Shown here piece by piece: positions 1 through 11,861 of a stretch of DNA of 64,000 bases. Both the position numbers and the translations under genes were made by a program. The stretch's first letter is position 1. Each line of letters begins with the position of its first letter. The DNA is from Geosiphon pyriformis (lineage: Eukaryota; Glomeromycota; Glomeromycetes; Archaeosporales; Geosiphonaceae): assembly GCA_016748015.1 (NCBI GenBank), contig JAAOMT010000699.1, positions 62,001 through 126,000 of the forward strand, read 5' to 3'. Below the pieces are notes generated by a model. That model searched no databases and was not told where the DNA came from. It saw nothing but the letters and a program-made list of their open reading frames with translations.

Positions 1-45
1 ATTTCTTGCAACTTTCTGATTATTTTCTTATTGTACTAAAAAAAG

Positions 46-932
46 CTTACCACAACTACCGATGTGGAAAACTACCCGGGCTTCCCGGAATCTATCCGCG
101 GCTCAGAGCTGATGGCAAGATTCCGAGAACAGAGTATACGTTTTGGTACAAAGATCTATACTGAGACAGTTTCAAAGGTTGATCTATCCTCTAGGCCTTT
201 TAAATATTGGACGGAAGATGGAGATAATAATACGGCCGATTCGATAATAATTGCTACTGGAGCTGCAGCCAAAAGGTTGAATTTACCAGGCGAGGAATCC
301 TATTGGCAGAAGGGCATATCTGCGTGTGCTGTTTGTGATGGCAAGGAAACATTAATCTTTTTTAAGTTATCGGGTTGTTAAATAGTCTCAAAAATTACTT
401 CTCTCCAGGTGCCGTACCGATTTTTCACAAAAAACCTTTGGCAGTAATTGGTGGGGGCGACTCTGCTGCCGAAGAAGCAATGTTTCTAACAAAATACGGT
501 TCACACGTTTATGTTATTGTACGTCGTGAAAAACTTCGCGCCTCCAAAGTCATGGCAAATCGCTTGCTCTCGAATTTAAAAATTACAGTTATTTGGAATC
601 ACATTCCGATTGAGGCTAAAGGTGATGGCAATTTATTAAAATTATTGATATTAAAAAACACCCAGACTGGGGAAGAAAAAGAATTGGCCGTCAATGGATT
701 ATTCTATGCAATTGGCCATGTCCCAGCCACAAAATTGGTGGAGGGACAGTTGGAATTGGATGAAGACAAATATATAATCACTCAACCCGATAGCACTGTC
801 ACCAGCGTTTCGGGTGTGTTTGCCGCTGGTGATGTTAAAGACAAAAAGTATCGACAGGCGATCACAAGTGCTGGCTCTGGCTGCATGGCTGCTCTAGAAT
901 GTGAACGGTGGTTGAGTGAGCATTTTGAATGA
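46..932 (+). CDS. TRR1: Thioredoxin reductase, 5' part missing
   Basis: NADPH- and FAD-dependent flavoenzyme that reduces thioredoxin in the cytosol. Exons read as 46..340 and 409..932, with the stop TGA at 930-932. The upstream exon with the N-terminal FAD-binding part lies off the left edge; an acceptor AG at 44-45 precedes the visible reading frame. Visible motifs: ENYPGFPE, the redox-active CAVC pair at the end of the first exon, the NADPH-binding [10 protein letters not shown], the VRREKLR stretch that fits NADPH specificity, and the C-terminal FAD motif GVFAAGDV. The intron at 341..408 starts GCAAGG, a GC donor, and the frame closes only with this junction. Family identity is very clear. 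The only uncertainty is the missing 5' end. Confidence 0.95.
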
Positions 933-1632
933 TCAATATCTCTTTAATGTTCGATTGTGCAAAAGGAACTTGCGCATCATTTTATTTAAATATACGAGTC
1001 ATATTCAATTGTGTCAAAATATTTAATCGAAACTTTGCAATTAGCCGAAGAAATAAAAATGCTCGATCTCGGATATCATATATTTATCATGCGAATAAAG
1101 TGCTTTTATTTTTAGGTAAAGATGTTTTAACCAAGACATATCAGGTAAACAAATCTAATCATCAATCTAATCAGCTAATTTCGCTCTTCCATAAGGATAC
1201 TCGTATTATATAATACGAAAGGTGGTTACTATACTCAAAGGACATTTGCTTCACGGTCAAAATTTTCAAATGCTGAAAAATTAATTTTTACTTTTTATCC
1301 GTGTAATAAGTAGTGACGGCAGATCATATTATTATAGCGCCGCAAGAATTATTCTAAAAATTTTGTACAGATAGATGAAGCTAAAGCTCACCTTTTTAAT
1401 ATAGATATCAAATATTATAATACTCATTTCTAAAATTAAAATCCAAAAGAAATGATACAATTCAATAATAATTTAGACATTATCGCCAATTGAAAATCTA
1501 AGCTTGAAATAGATGAGATAGTCTTTGAAAAGAGTGAGATACGTTCAGAGTAAAAGGTTTGATTTTGAATTAAAGAAAGTATAAATAAAAAGTTCGCCAA
1601 GTTTTGAGCTTTCCCGCTTTGTTCTAAATGGT
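933..1632. other. Intergenic, convergent gene ends
   Basis: Region between the stop of thioredoxin reductase (+) and the stop of the transporter (-). No coding pattern, RNA gene or repeat is recognised. It probably holds the two 3' untranslated regions. Confidence 0.5.
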
Positions 1633-3136
1633 TTAACGTCCTAGTGGTGGTGTTTCTCGCGGGGTCTGATTTTGAGCCTGTTCGCTCAATTCAATTTTCC
1701 TAAAAATACAATGAATTGTTCAATGTCAATATTAGTATCGATCAATCAATCAATCATGTGCATTAATGTAAAATTCTCAATTATGTGCTAGTAAATTAAA
1801 TAATACTTACGCATACCAAGCACCTAAAATTTATCAGGGCCAAGGAATTTTAATATTAGTTAAAAATAATTGATAACTGCAATAAAATTATCAGATTAAA
1901 GAACTTACCTCCACATAATGTTAAAAATATTCCTACCCCATTCGTTGGGGTAATAGTGAGATTAAATATGACCACTGCCAGAATAATTGACAATACTTGT
2001 TTCACGTTTCCAGCCACCGTCATCGTTAAAGCTGAAGTTTTCTTATTAGCGGTAAAACTTACGTAATTCAAAAAGAAAGCGATTACGCCATTTGTTACTA
2101 GGGCAAAAATTAAGGATGAGGTCATTTCTGTTCGACTAAAGGACCGAACTCGATTTAACTCGCCAGTAACATAGGCATAAATAACAGTTTGAATAAATGC
2201 TAAGGGTGACATGCGCAATAATAAATCCAGAGGATGAAGTTTGAGACGACCAACTTGAACACGATTCGTGACCACAGTTTTTAACGCCGCTAATATTGTC
2301 CCAAGTACAGTTAGGAAAAAACCTAGCAAAAATCAAGAAAATGAAATTGTAAATGAAATAGGGAGATCTGGAAAATTAAATAGACCAACATTTTGAACTA
2401 ACCCATTTTTGTAAAGTAATAGTCACCCACTGTGGCAAATACAACTCCAAAAACAACCTAAAAAAAAGAAATGTTCAAAGTGATTATATAAGAGGAAATT
2501 TTTTTGATTTCTTTGATTTTAAGCTTTAATGCATTTGATTGCTCACCGGCAGTAAGGAAACATAGGTCATTAGTGTAAAATTTTTTTTTAAAAAAACAAT
2601 TGAAAGTATAATCGTGAATATAGGAGTCATCGCACGAACGACTTGATGAAACTAAATTTAATTTAAAATTGTAAATTAATTTTCATTTGTAAATCCGAGA
2701 TTTTTTGTAGTATTTCTTTTCGAATCACCAAAAATTATTTTCATCACAAGAAACATTACCGGAACTGTGACCAAATGCCTTTAATTTCAAGAAATCATCA
2801 CATAATTGAAGTATCAATAATTAAATGAGATAATAGATAATCAAGAAAAAAGAGCGAACTGTTGACTTACAAAGAGACGTTACTTATAGCAATATTAATG
2901 GTGTACAAGACTGAAAATAGCAACATTTGCATGCTTTCACGCTCAGTTAAGTGTGAAGGTTGGAATAATCCCAACCAGTAAAATAAATATGACCCTATCG
3001 CACCGCATAAAGCGTGTACGCCGGTCAATGTCCAAGGAAAAGGGAAGTCGAACAACTGCATAACCGCTTTATTATATAGGGTCAAGGCGAGGTTAAGGAA
3101 AAAATATAGTGTGAGCCACACATAGTGATTGTTCAT
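1633..3136 (-). CDS. TPT/SLC35-family sugar-nucleotide or triose-phosphate transporter
   Basis: Multi-pass membrane transporter of the TPT/DUF250 family, probably in Golgi or ER; the substrate cannot be told from sequence. Exons (minus strand, high to low): 2871..3136, 2760..2778, 2547..2651, 2403..2457, 1909..2322, 1811..1823, 1633..1699, giving 312 residues. Every junction has GT-AG and closes the frame. Two are micro-exons of 19 and 13 bases. Supporting motifs: LYNKAVM near the N terminus, VPFHQVVRAMTPIF, FLTVLGTILAALKTV, SALTMTVAGNVKQVLSI and CGGAWYA near the C terminus. About eight to ten hydrophobic segments are visible, followed by a short polar tail ending in LGR. The start ATG at 3136 is chosen because an in-frame TAA lies just upstream with no acceptor between. 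Confidence 0.87.
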
Positions 3137-3571
3137 CAGGATCAAGAAAAAAGGTTTAGCGATGCGAAAGCCAGAAAGTTAGATCTGAGGTTAAAAACTT
3201 GTTTAGGATGTAAATTAGAGGATATTTTAAACAAGACTTTGTAAAAATTATTTAAAAAAGACACATGGTAAGCTCTTCCAGAGAGACTTTCTCTTATTAC
3301 GTTCAAAGCAAGACCAATTGTTTTGCGCCATCATGCCTTTGGTATGGGGTATTCCTAAACAGGTAATAATTTATTTCGGACATTTTTTAAGGAGCGAATT
3401 ATGCTTTGCAATGTGATTTCTAAGATGCACGGTATTACCATATTAAGCAGTTTTTCGAGAAATACAATCATTTTTAACTTTCCCTGTTTCTGGTATATTA
3501 TTACCTTTTCTACAGCTTATATCGCGCGAATCCCTAGTGTTTTTGTACCTTTATTTTCCTTTTGCATAACC
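3137..3571. promoter_or_regulatory. Divergent intergenic region between transporter and GDP-mannose pyrophosphorylase
   Basis: These 435 bases separate two start codons facing away from each other, so both promoters and 5' leaders must be here. No specific factor-binding site is recognised. A short open frame at 3401-3570 has no coding support. Confidence 0.5.
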
Positions 3572-5387
3572 ATGAAAGCTCTCATCCTTGTTGGTGGTAT
3601 ATATTCTACCGTTTTTTTATAGTCTTTCAATCCAAAACTATCTGATGTATAAAATCTCTGACTTATGGTTAAAAAACAATAGGCTATGGGACACGTCTTC
3701 GTCCCCTTACTCTCACTCTTCCTAAGCCTTTGGTAGAGTTTTGTAACAAACCAATGATACTGCATCAAATTGAAGGTCTTGTCAAGGCATGTATATACTG
3801 CTATTATAAGTCTCTTTTTATGAGAAAGTTCGGCCCTCTTTGCTTAAAGGCTTCAATCATTTTTGATAAAAAAATAGGCTGGTGTCACCGATATCGTTTT
3901 AGCCGTTAATTATCGACCAGAAACTATGGAGGATATTTTGAAAAAATATGAAGACCAATTCAAAGTAAAAATTACTTTCTCAGTAGAAACTGAGCCACTG
4001 GACACTGGTGAGTAGACCAGATAATTGCTTCTAAATTATTGTTGTTTCAACGTTTAATCATTTTAATGATGTGGTATTTGCTATTCCTTAAGCTGGTCCT
4101 CTTGCTTTAGCTCGGGACATCCTCGGAAAGGATAATAGTCCATTTTTTGTGCTTAATAGTGATATTATCTGTGAATATCCTTTTGAAGGTTTGAGAGATT
4201 TCCATGCCGCTCATGGTAAACAAGGCACCATCGTTGTACGTATTTAGATCAACACCAGGACAGGCTGATTTGGAAAAAATGCATAAAATAAAATTTTTGG
4301 ATAAGCTGTCATAGCGTCACTCTCGCGATTCGGCAGCGTCATGCGTCGTTTTGCAGAGTGAATGAGAATAGGTAGCATTTTCTGCGTGAAAGTGCGTGAA
4401 AATTTTGTGCGCTCTTTGGAGTGGGTGAGTGGGTTATTTTTGCTAAGGCAGCTTGACCCACCTGCTTTTAAAATCTAAATCTTTAGATTCTTGTTTATAC
4501 TCGTATCTTCTTTTAACTTACAACACATGAATTTTCTAGGTAACTAATGTTCAAGAGCCCTCGAAATATGGTGTTATTGTCAACCACCAAGGTACAACGT
4601 GCATCGAAAGGTTCGTGGAAAAACCTGCGGAATTCGTTAGTAGTAAGATCAACGCGGGCATATATATATTTAACCCCGATATGTTGGATCGCATTGAGGT
4701 AAGCTCCATATTACAGAAAATTATTATTAAGGTTATTTTTCATCTCAAAAAGATTATAACACTAAATCAATTCCTTGCCATCTCTAGTTAAGACCCACTT
4801 CTATAGAAAAAGAGACATTTCCTTTAATGGCTGCAGATGGACAATTGCATGCCTTTGAATTAGAGGGTTATTGGATGGATGTTGGTCAGCCAAAGGATTT
4901 CTTAATTGGCACTTGCTTGTATCTTGCCAACCTAGCAAAGAAACAACCTCAGCGCTTAGTTAATCCAGAATGTGAATTCATTTCTGGTGGAAATGTACTT
5001 ATCGACCCAACGGCAAAAATCGGGCAAGATTGCCGCATTGGTCCAAACGTGACTATAGGGCCTAATGTGATAATTGGTGATGGTGTCAGATTGCAAAGAT
5101 GTGTAATATTGGAAGGAGCTCGTATCAAAGATTATGCGTGGGTTAAAAATAGCATAGTGGGGTGGCATTCTACACTTGGACGTTGGGTATGTAATGGGAT
5201 CGGTTTTTCGGATTTTTCCCCAGTAACTAACTTAACAATATTAATCCGTTTTAAGACTCGTCTTGATGGTGTCTCGGTCTTGGGTGATGATGTTTCAGTC
5301 AATGATGAGGTTTATGTCAACGGAGGCTGCATACTGCCGCACAAATCTATCGCTAATAATATTACAGAACCTCAAATCATTTTGTAA
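3572..5387 (+). CDS. MPG1: Mannose-1-phosphate guanylyltransferase (GDP-mannose pyrophosphorylase)
   Basis: Makes GDP-mannose from mannose 1-phosphate and GTP in the cytosol, feeding protein mannosylation, N-glycans and cell-wall mannan. Exons: 3572..3596, 3683..3786, 3878..4007, 4093..4235, 4540..4698, 4788..5186, 5256..5387, giving 363 residues, which matches the family length. The nucleotidyl-transferase signature [15 protein letters not shown] spans the first junction. [16 protein letters not shown] and the C-terminal hexapeptide left-handed beta-helix ([20 protein letters not shown]) follow. Intron 2 (3787..3877) has a GC donor (GCATGT). The last intron (5187..5255) is 69 bases long, in phase and without a stop, so an unspliced mRNA would add 23 residues. 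It ends tail-to-tail with Lcb1. Confidence 0.95.
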
Positions 5388-5920
5388 GCTTCGAATCTCG
5401 GTTTACTCAAATAGGACCATTCCAATTTTTTCTGTTTATTTATATTAATATCAATAATTAAAGGGTTCTTAAGAAATTGGAGTAAAAAATCTTTTTCAAT
5501 TTATATATGAATATCAGTTGGGATTTTTTGTTGAGAAATATTTTGCTTATTTTAATTTAATATTAAAACACTTGAAAATATACAAGATCAAAATTTTGCA
5601 TTATTTTCAATTAAAAAAACACTAAAATGATAATGTCAATTTTAATAAATTTTTAGCATTGTGAATAAAATTCCTGGTATAATTTAAATTTTGTAATTAC
5701 AGTACTGTAGCACATTGCAAAAATTTGATTGTGATGCATTATTTTACTGATTAGTAATAAGGCTCAGAAATATATATAGAGTAGGAGTATCCAAAAAAAG
5801 GTTTTGCTAATATTTCCAAGAATGTTTATTGAAAGAATAAGATGTTAGATTTTTGCATAAAATATGCTATAAATAATTATATCTTCCATCAATAGAAAAT
5901 CGTGTGAAGGCAAACGTACC
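5388..5920. other. Intergenic, convergent 3' ends
   Basis: A/T-rich region between the stop codons of GDP-mannose pyrophosphorylase (+) and Lcb1 (-). No gene or repeat recognised; probably the two 3' untranslated regions. Confidence 0.5.
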
Positions 5921-8235
5921 TCATTTCACTTTGCCGTTTAATGTCTTCATTATCGCACTTTGGATCGTAAAAGCAGCCTTTTCTATATCTTTTTTAGTAA
6001 AGCAAACTGAAATACATATACGAATGCTTGGATCAAACCCGAATAATTCTTGGTCACGCACATATTTCGCACGTGTCAAAAGGAAACCATTATTCATAGT
6101 CTTTAATGAAAAAGGGATTAGCAATCAAGTTATACTTAAAATGCTCGAAAAATATAATTTTTTACCTCATCAACTATTTCTTGCAAGATTCTTTCTTTCT
6201 GGTCATTATTATTAATATCGTTAAGTTCGGAATATTCTTTAGTCAACCTTAAATGCAGCAGAGGAGATTCGAGTGCGCCGTCCAACTTTATATACCTCGT
6301 ATTTTCCAATATAGTTCGGAAAACTCGAGCGTTTTCTCGAAGAATGCTAATAAGATCGGGGTTTCTTGATAAAATGCCAAGAGATTCTGAAGCGCTTACG
6401 GCAAGCATAGCGGGTAAAGCAGCCGAGAAGCAGTAAGCAGGGCCAGAAATACGCTGTTAAAGAAGTTTGGGATATAGGTTACAAGGAAGAGAGAAATGGC
6501 TTATCAAGGGAAATTCCGACAGACCTGATAATCAGTAATTTCGTGAGAGCCAGAACAGAAGCCACCTGAAGAACCCAAAGCATGGCACATTGAGCCGACT
6601 ATCATATCGACTTCTTTTGGCTATAATGTAATGAGATGAATTACATTTTCAACTTTGAGTTTATGAAAACCTCCTATAAGGCAGTTATTTAAAAATACCT
6701 CTAAATTGAAGTAATCAGTCAATCCGGCACCTCTTTTGCCCATGGTCCCAAATGATACACTCTCATCTAGGATAAGTCTGTATTTGTATTTCTTTTTTAA
6801 TTCAATCTGAACCAAAAAAAAAATTTAGAAAATAATTCGGGCTGATACTTTATCAAAGGACCTTGTTAATGAGTGATTGCAAACCAATTTTGGCAACGGA
6901 GCAATATCCCCAAAATTTGCAAAAATACCCTCTGTAACAATGAACCGCCTGGTTAATCGCCGTCCAGTCTAAATAATTGTAAATATAACGTAAATAGCAT
7001 TATTAATTGATAATTGCTAGAGTATAATAAATAATTTATTTGCCTCAAGATCCTCGACTTTGATCTCTCGTAAAATTCGTTCGAGATCGTTCATATCGTT
7101 GTGATCAAACCACCTGACAATAGATCTGGAAATCTGTACTCCTTTCTGTATTGCAAAGTTGCAACCTTTATCACTAATTAATAAAGCCAATAGCACAAAT
7201 GATTAATAATTTTAAAAAATAAAAGAAATAAAGGGATACATTAAAAAAAACTTGCGCTATAATTATGTCCCCCCTTTTACAAAAAGAGGGGATGGCAGAA
7301 GATATTGTAGAAAATCCTTGAGAATAAATTATAGACTCTTCAGTGCCGAGGAATTCAGAAACATTTTTTTCAAACTCAGTGTGAACATCTGTTTAGCAAT
7401 TTGAATATAATTTTGAGAAGCGGAAAGTGGCGAAAACATAAAAAACAAATGTAAGAGCTAAGTACCATACCTAAAGTTCCATAGAATCCAGGGGGTCCAC
7501 AAGCACCAACACCATATCTTCGTAGAGTTTGAATCGCTTTACCCTTGATTTAATAATTGATGGAATTCCCAAAATAATTAAATTTTAAATTTTAATAATC
7601 AAATAGAATATATAGTATTACCTTAATCTCTTCATTGTTTGAAAGACCCAAAAAATCGTAGCTAGCAAGACTGAGTAAATTCTGGCCATTGATTAATTTA
7701 ATATTTTGTTTTTGTGGCCTGAAAATTTTGGCAAATGCTTTAGATGAAATCAAAACCTCCACATTAAAGATCTAGCAGATTTTTACCCAACTATAATTGG
7801 TGTTTTTTCAAAATCCCATTTTTCTTTCTCAGAAATCGGAGCGAATAAAGGTTCAGGTTGCCATTCCTCTACGAGTTCCTCCACTTCCTAACACAGTTAG
7901 GAAAAGAGTTGATATATAGAGTCTCACTAAAAATGAAATCCGATCTTGATTTAAAAATAAAAATCCTTTCGATTTTATACCTTTGGGGTCAACTCAATGA
8001 AGTTATCAGTGCGATAACGCTTAGCAAATAAATACCATATCACAAAGCAAACAAGCAAAAGTTCTAATAGAGATCGATATGGGTCATTTTGATGTGAATT
8101 CTGTATATATTTTCTTAGAATAGAAGAACCAGGAACGCGAGAATAATATCTCGAAATTTGGTTAATGGTGGTGTTGAGGAAAACAAAAAGCTCATCTAAA
8201 GCGGTATAGGAGCTTGTCATATTGGAGTCTCCCAT
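5921..8235 (-). CDS. LCB1: Serine palmitoyltransferase subunit 1
   Basis: Non-catalytic partner of Lcb2 in the ER enzyme that condenses serine with palmitoyl-CoA, the first step of sphingolipid synthesis. Eleven exons (high to low): 7981..8235, 7787..7887, 7622..7718, 7471..7543, 7256..7388, 7044..7173, 6885..6968, 6699..6806, 6525..6620, 6166..6453, 5921..6100; 514 residues. A hydrophobic segment ([15 protein letters not shown], about residues 58-72) fits the N-terminal ER anchor. Motifs include [20 protein letters not shown] with the conserved cysteine (human C133 position), [15 protein letters not shown] and [15 protein letters not shown]. The PLP-lysine position reads [12 protein letters not shown] with no lysine, as expected for Lcb1 rather than Lcb2. 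Two introns have GC donors (at 7254-7255, GCAAGT, and 7042-7043, GCAAAT). Confidence 0.95.
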
Positions 8236-8379
8236 TCCGTGGGTGAGTTCTTATTCGTATTTTAAGGTTTCAAACTTTATAACAAACAATGGCAACTATG
8301 ACGGCATTACACATCTAATAATTTATATAATATTTTTATTGAAATTCCAGATCTAGTATCGATTCAAACCTATTCTCCG
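8236..8379. promoter_or_regulatory. Short bidirectional promoter, Lcb1/Krr1
   Basis: Only 144 bases separate the Lcb1 start (minus) from the Krr1 start (plus), so both promoters overlap. The stretch is A/T-rich in its middle (8265-8345). No named motif is recognised. The Krr1 start is itself inferred from frame. Confidence 0.55.
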
Positions 8380-9995
<1,616 letters not shown>

Positions 9996-10640
9996 GATCC
10001 TTACCTAAAATTATATAAATTTTAATGAACTTTCGAGGATCGTTTTTCAGCATTAAATTTTTGACCGTTTTCATTTCCGAAAACTGGTGTTGCACTAATT
10101 CTGATTTCTTTATTGGATCAAAGCAAACGAGACAGAAATTGATGGAAACCTAGAAAATTAAAAACTTGTAGCTTGTTTTATTTGGAGAGTTAAATTATAT
10201 GACACCTTTATTGGACACAATTGTTTGTCAACCCTTGGAAGGATGTTATAATTGATTCACGAAATAATAGGCGTAAATTTCCCCTTATAAGCCAGAACGA
10301 TGCATTTCAGAAATTTTAATTTATTTTCACAGGTAATAAACATTGCAACTGATCAGAATTTTTTAATGCAATGTTGATGGTAGCTTTAGAATTATCTAAG
10401 TATGTCACGCAATTTTATCATTAATATCAAATATTGACTAAAAAGGGATTGAAAACCACCTTGAAATAGGCTATATCAAACCGTTTCTCTGTTGAATATA
10501 TTCATTATAAGTGTGTCACTGTTCTCTTAATGTTTTCTTCAAGAGAAGAAATTCCCGAGTGTTCAAATAAGGGCTAGTTGCAAAAACTCAATCATTTAGA
10601 CCTTTTCCATTTTGACTTAAAGCTCGAGTACCTTCACAAC
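9996..10640. other. Intergenic, convergent 3' ends
   Basis: Between the stop codons of Krr1 (+) and the cyclin (-). No coding pattern, structured RNA or repeat is recognised. Confidence 0.45.
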
Positions 10641-11861
10641 TTAAATGTTGGATAAAATGTTGGATAAATTGAACACGTCAAATAATTCACTGTACTTGTG
10701 GCGTATGATATCAATCGAATTTCTTTTTAAAAAATCATGTAGATCGTGAACGCATTCCTCTACTTCATTAGAAACTTCAATCACAGGTTCTCTCATAAGA
10801 ATTTTGGCAAGGTAGATCGAAGATTCTGCAATTAATGATGGAAGTCGACTGATGAATATTTCCGATAATAAACTGTGTTCCATCAAGAATCTGGCTACAG
10901 CAAGAATTTTATCGCTAATTAAAAAGGTGCTTGATTCAACTTTAAGGAAGCCTTCAGCAGTTGGACTCCAAAACTTCCATGAGACCCCAATACAGATGTG
11001 TCGTTCCATTTGAATAAAGTACTCTAGGGGATATCCCCGACCACATAGGCTAAAAAAATGTTCAACTGAAGGCACATTTTTTCGATTTTCCCTATATTTG
11101 CAGGCGATCCAAAAAGAGGTAATAGCCACCAATTGTAATTCCATTCGTTGAACAAACACCATTGATAGATATTGATCAAGTATGTTGACCGAGAGATAAA
11201 GAGTTTCTTGACTAAGATTTCCCAAATAATCGTGAACTTCAGTTATCCACAGTATCACCTTTTTTCGCATTTCCCAAGTTATTTCAGGTTGAATGGCGAT
11301 CATATTTTGTTTGGGCATACAATCTCTCTCTTGTTCAAGCATTACCTCTTTAATATCCTCTTCGTCAGCGTCTTTTGGCCAGACTTCATCTTCAAAGCGG
11401 CCTTCAAAACCGCGGTTTCGACGCGGCGTTGAGTCAAAGGAGGATTCGCTTGTGGAGGAGTCAGATCCATTGATGGAGGAGTTGAAAGAAAAATTGCATG
11501 AATTGTGAGATGTTACGGAAGATGAGGGTGAAACGACAATATAAGGTTGTATATAAGGGGCGGCAGTCCAGTCAACATTTTGATACGCGTATTCCACGCT
11601 TTCTGAAGTTGTACTTTCCTCACCGTCGCTTCTGTGAGATATTACAGAAGATGAGCGTGAAACGACAATATAAGGTTGTATACATGGGGAGGAGGTAGCC
11701 CTGTCAACATTTTGATACGCGTATTCCCTTTCTGAAGTTGTACTTTCTTCTTCGTCACTTTTATAAGAAAAATCTGAAATTTCTTCTATTTCTATTTCTT
11801 GTTCAAAGATTTCCTCTGCTAAAGAAACGTGTTCCTGGTGGTTATTATATAATTTTGTCAT
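10641..11861 (-). CDS. Cyclin-box protein with duplicated N-terminal segment
   Basis: Single uninterrupted frame of 406 residues. The first 170 residues are Ser/Glu-rich and look disordered. The cyclin N-terminal fold covers about residues 195-320 (EMRKKVILWITEVHDYL, LSVNILDQYLS, LQLVAITSFWIACKYRE, FFSLCGRGYPLEYFIQMERHI). A weaker C-terminal cyclin fold follows (ARFLMEHSLLSEIF, PSLIAESSIYLA). A cyclin of this class would bind and activate a cyclin-dependent kinase; the layout is closest to mitotic B-type cyclins, but no destruction box is evident. Residues about 30-120 hold two copies of a roughly 43-residue unit containing YAYQNVD and IQPYIVVS, encoded by a 129-base tandem duplication. It is the only intronless gene in a region of intron-rich genes. 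Confidence 0.8.
   Translation of the reverse strand: MTKLYNNHQEHVSLAEEIFEQEIEIEEISDFSYKSDEEESTTSEREYAYQNVDRATSSPCIQPYIVVSRSSSVISHRSDGEESTTSESVEYAYQNVDWTAAPYIQPYIVVSPSSSVTSHNSCNFSFNSSINGSDSSTSESSFDSTPRRNRGFEGRFEDEVWPKDADEEDIKEVMLEQERDCMPKQNMIAIQPEITWEMRKKVILWITEVHDYLGNLSQETLYLSVNILDQYLSMVFVQRMELQLVAITSFWIACKYRENRKNVPSVEHFFSLCGRGYPLEYFIQMERHICIGVSWKFWSPTAEGFLKVESSTFLISDKILAVARFLMEHSLLSEIFISRLPSLIAESSIYLAKILMREPVIEVSNEVEECVHDLHDFLKRNSIDIIRHKYSELFDVFNLSNILSNI
11507..11760 (+). repeat. 129-base tandem duplication inside the cyclin gene
   Basis: Two imperfect copies begin at about 11507 and 11636. Both contain GTGAAACGACAATATAAGG and CAACATTTTGATACGCGTAT. The offset of 129 bases equals 43 codons, so the cyclin frame is kept. 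Substitutions and small in-frame length changes show the duplication is not recent. Confidence 0.85.

Noticed and set aside
5904-6215. Plus-strand frame at the Lcb1 3' end
   Set aside because: Antisense to two well-supported Lcb1 exons and includes intron sequence.
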